Shown: in pieces, positions 6,759 to 8,450 of the stretch
How the letters are laid out: each line of letters starts with the position of its first letter
Numbering within the stretch: position 1 is the stretch's first letter
Assembly (NCBI GenBank): GCA_007117185.1
Contig: SKHA01000390.1
Coordinates: 1 to 8,450 of the forward strand
Length of the DNA: 8,450 bases
Direction of reading: 5' to 3'
Source: Spirochaeta sp.
Lineage (GTDB): Bacteria > Spirochaetota > Spirochaetia > DSM-27196 > Alkalispirochaetaceae
Position numbers and translations under genes: made by a program
The notes under the pieces: model-generated
What the model was told of the DNA's origin: nothing
Seen by the model: the letters and a program-made list of their open reading frames with translations, nothing else
Database searches by the model: none

Positions 6759-7429
6759 ACCGGTCTGTCCGCGCGGTACCCAAGACCTCGCACAGTCTGA
6801 ATCTCAAACTCCCTGAACTGGGTGGTTTTCTCCCGCAGACGCTTAATGTGCACATCCACCGTTCGTTCTTCCGAGTCAACCTCAGGCCCCCATATCTCGT
6901 CCATAAGCTGGCGGCGAGTAAAGATGCGCCCGGGGTAACTCAGGAGTTTGAACAGCAACATAAACTCCTTGACCGGCAGGTACAGCCACAACTCACCTTG
7001 CCTGATACTGAGGCTGTCATAGTCCAGTTCCACCTCTCCCAGTAAAAGACGGCGCTCGTTGCTGATTCGTGCACGCCGTAAAAGCGCACTCACCCTCAGG
7101 AGGAGCTCATCCATATCTATTGGCTTGACCATGTAGTCGTCGGTACCCAGGAGAAACCCTTTCCGCTTATCGTCCATGCTCTCTTTGGCGGTGACCATAA
7201 GGATGGGAAGATCCCCGCGGTTGCGCCGGAGTTCCTTCGTCAGTTGATAGCCGCTCATGTTCGGCATCATGATATCCGAGATGAGCAGATCAACATGGGT
7301 ATCGTGCAGGCGTTCCAGAGCTTCTTGCCCGTCCTCGGCGGTAAGTGCCTCATACCCGTTCTGTCGAAGTACCGCAGCCATGAGCTTGCGAAGGTTTTTG
7401 TCATCCTCCGCAACAAGAATTCGAAACAT
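6755..7429 (-). CDS. OmpR/PhoB-family response regulator
   Basis: This 224-residue DNA-binding regulator has a receiver domain (1-120) with the acidic pocket E8-D9-D10, the phosphoacceptor D52 in LLISDIMMP, T80 in MVTAKE and K102 in YMVKPIDM. A winged-helix effector domain follows (about 125-222), with LPVKEFMLLFKLLSYPGRIFTR, the recognition-helix region ERTVDVHIKRLREK and the C-terminal hairpin IQTVRGLGYRAD. All phosphorylation residues are present. On family knowledge it is a transcription factor that dimerises on tandem repeats when phosphorylated. ATG 7427-7429 is preceded by AGGAGG six bases upstream. It is the first gene of the operon, and its stop overlaps the kinase start. The tandem GTTCA repeat upstream suggests autoregulation. 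Confidence 0.97.
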   Translation of the reverse strand: MFRILVAEDDKNLRKLMAAVLRQNGYEALTAEDGQEALERLHDTHVDLLISDIMMPNMSGYQLTKELRRNRGDLPILMVTAKESMDDKRKGFLLGTDDYMVKPIDMDELLLRVSALLRRARISNERRLLLGEVELDYDSLSIRQGELWLYLPVKEFMLLFKLLSYPGRIFTRRQLMDEIWGPEVDSEERTVDVHIKRLREKTTQFREFEIQTVRGLGYRADRPV

Positions 7430-7435
7430 CTTTCT

Positions 7436-7441
7436 CCTCCT
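7436..7441 (-). promoter_or_regulatory. Strong ribosome binding site for the response regulator
   Basis: AGGAGG on the minus strand, six bases before ATG 7427-7429 (sequence AGGAGGAGAAAG before the start). It is the only strong ribosome binding site in the three-gene signalling operon. Confidence 0.88.
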
Positions 7442-7452
7442 GTGTGGGCCGG

Positions 7453-7485
7453 AAGATACCGCGAGGTTATGAACTGTTCGTGAAC
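7453..7485 (-). promoter_or_regulatory. Candidate autoregulatory promoter with OmpR/PhoB-type direct repeats
   Basis: On the minus strand GTTCA occurs twice exactly 11 bp apart (7481-7485 and 7470-7474; GTTCACGAACAGTTCA). This is one helical turn, as in PhoB boxes. Eleven bases after the second copy is TATCTT (7453-7458), a four-of-six -10 element. No good -35 exists, as expected when an activator takes its place. The start would be near 7446, giving a short leader that contains the ribosome binding site. Upstream, GAACC also appears twice (7508-7512 and 7516-7520), 8 bp apart. Confidence 0.45.
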
Positions 7486-7619
7486 TTTTTCCGGGTTGGA
7501 TCAGTTTGGTTCACAGGTTCCTTGATTATGCTGAGATGGAAAAGCCCTACCGATGAAGATCCGCTCTGGTACCCTGAGACAAACCCCGTCAAGGCACCGT
7601 CGGTCCGGCTCCCTCAACC

Positions 7620-8450
7620 TCAGCAGACTTCCAGCAGCTGCCCACCCGCGGCGCCCACCGTATACGCTACGTAGCGCCGAATTGCCAGCTCCGGGTGCGC
7701 CTGCGCCAGCGCCGCGGCGTAGCGCTCCACCTGGGCTGCGTCCTCCGGTAGAGGCTCGGTCAGTTGCAGTACGCCGGCCCGCTTGCCGGCGGCTCGCTTG
7801 CCGGCGGCTCGCGGGTAATGCTTGAACTCGATCACGCAGGCGTGCCCCGCAAACTGCGTGCCCCCGCGCCCCACCGCCTGCCAGTCGCTGCGCCCGGCGT
7901 GAGTGTTCACCTCGATCGCCAGGTGAAAGAAGCGCCCGAGATAGCGCGTGCACAACTCGTAAAAGGTGGTGCGGAAAAAGTTCTCGTTCACCTTGTCAAA
8001 GGCTTGCGCGGGGATCTGTCCCACGTAGGTCTCCCAGTACCCCGCGAAGAGGGCGGCCCAGTCGTGGTCCCGCAGGAACTGCTCGAACATACTCTGGTAA
8101 CCCAGGGAAACGGTAATCTCCTCCAGCTCGTTGAAGTATTCCGTGTAGATCTTCTTCACGCTCAGGTTGGGAAAGCCCAGAGAGTAATCCCCGCGGAAGG
8201 TGACCATCCCCAGGTAGTAGAGGCTCAAGGGGAAGAACTCCCGCTGGAAGAAGCGCTCCATGTTGAACGTGGAGCTCAGCATATCCATGTCCGCCGGGAG
8301 CGCGCCCTCAAACATCAGCTGCTCCACCAGCTCCCGCGCTCCCTCCCGGCTGCCGGTGAGGCGCCGCAGCCAGTTCACGTCCACCCGCAGGTTATCGTCG
8401 ATCATCTCCCGCGGCACCTTGCCCCTGCCGATCACCAGCTTGCTCAGATA
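7620..8450 (-). CDS. PD-(D/E)XK nuclease-family protein with AAA-like N-terminus (5' end outside window)
   Basis: The last 276 residues are visible and the frame is open at 8450. The opening residues (YLSKLVIGRGKVPREMI, then LRVDVNWLRRL) lie in the middle of a chain. The order matches the large family made of an AAA-ATPase-like domain followed by a C-terminal PD-(D/E)XK (DUF1703-type) domain. In the visible part, numbering from the edge, FHLAIEVNTHAGRSDW (175-190) supplies E180 and D189, and the E-x-K motif is VIEFK (E208, K210). These are the expected metal-binding and catalytic residues, so the domain does not look degraded. QVERYAAAL (240-248) is the usual following helix. The role of this family is unclear; defence, DNA repair or mobile-element maintenance have been considered. 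The gene ends 190 nt before the response regulator and is likely a separate transcription unit. No terminator with a U-run is visible. Confidence 0.85.
   Translation of the reverse strand, partial: YLSKLVIGRGKVPREMIDDNLRVDVNWLRRLTGSREGARELVEQLMFEGALPADMDMLSSTFNMERFFQREFFPLSLYYLGMVTFRGDYSLGFPNLSVKKIYTEYFNELEEITVSLGYQSMFEQFLRDHDWAALFAGYWETYVGQIPAQAFDKVNENFFRTTFYELCTRYLGRFFHLAIEVNTHAGRSDWQAVGRGGTQFAGHACVIEFKHYPRAAGKRAAGKRAGVLQLTEPLPEDAAQVERYAAALAQAHPELAIRRYVAYTVGAAGGQLLEVC
7781..7810. repeat. 15-bp tandem duplication inside the nuclease gene
   Basis: GCTTGCCGGCGGCTC is present twice back to back (7781-7795 and 7796-7810). In the protein it gives the repeated pentapeptide A-A-G-K-R just after the E-x-K motif. 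It is in frame (a five-residue insertion), so it need not disrupt the protein. Replication slippage is a plausible origin. Confidence 0.9.

Noticed and set aside
7501..7953. Minus-strand frame of 150 codons overlapping the nuclease C-terminus
   Set aside because: It is an arginine/alanine/glycine-rich alternative frame inside the gene that carries the catalytic D and E-x-K residues.

Overview
The window looks like a chromosomal segment of a Gram-negative, probably spirochaetal, bacterium. The evidence is indirect. It has two tandem lipoproteins with permissive lipoboxes (one is F-T-S-C, of the loose kind known from spirochaetes), a signal-peptide beta-barrel protein, and the C-terminal part of an AAA-ATPase/PD-(D/E)XK family protein that is often found in multiple copies in spirochaetes and Bacteroidetes. 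Taxonomy is an inference with moderate confidence. All eight supported genes lie on the minus strand, so transcription runs from high to low coordinates.

Read in the direction of transcription:
(1) 8450-7620 holds the C-terminal 276 residues of a PD-(D/E)XK nuclease-family protein whose N-terminus lies outside the window.
(2) 7429-4720 is a tightly overlapping three-gene operon: an OmpR/PhoB-type response regulator, a PhoR-like membrane histidine kinase, and a small (p)ppGpp synthetase of the RelQ/YjbM type. The genes are joined by ATGA and GTGA overlaps. A tandem GTTCA repeat with 11-bp spacing precedes the regulator and looks like an OmpR-family binding site.
(3) 4588-2276 holds an MFS transporter with a TTG start, a 150-residue cytosolic protein of unknown function, and a small outer-membrane beta-barrel protein. 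A candidate sigma-70 promoter lies just upstream of the transporter.
(4) 2275-2066 is an AT-rich intergenic region with a perfect 13-bp inverted repeat and several related TTATGCA/TGCATAA words.
(5) 2065-1 holds two paralogous surface lipoproteins in tandem, 10 nt apart. The second runs off the window.

The most notable assembly is the signalling operon. A sensor kinase and its regulator are translationally linked to an alarmone synthetase, which suggests that envelope stress or nutrient sensing is wired to (p)ppGpp production. The operon also has visibly lower GC than its neighbours in the lines I counted. I see no RNA genes, CRISPR arrays, insertion sequences or plus-strand genes that I can support. 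No stretch longer than about 210 bases lacks a gene.
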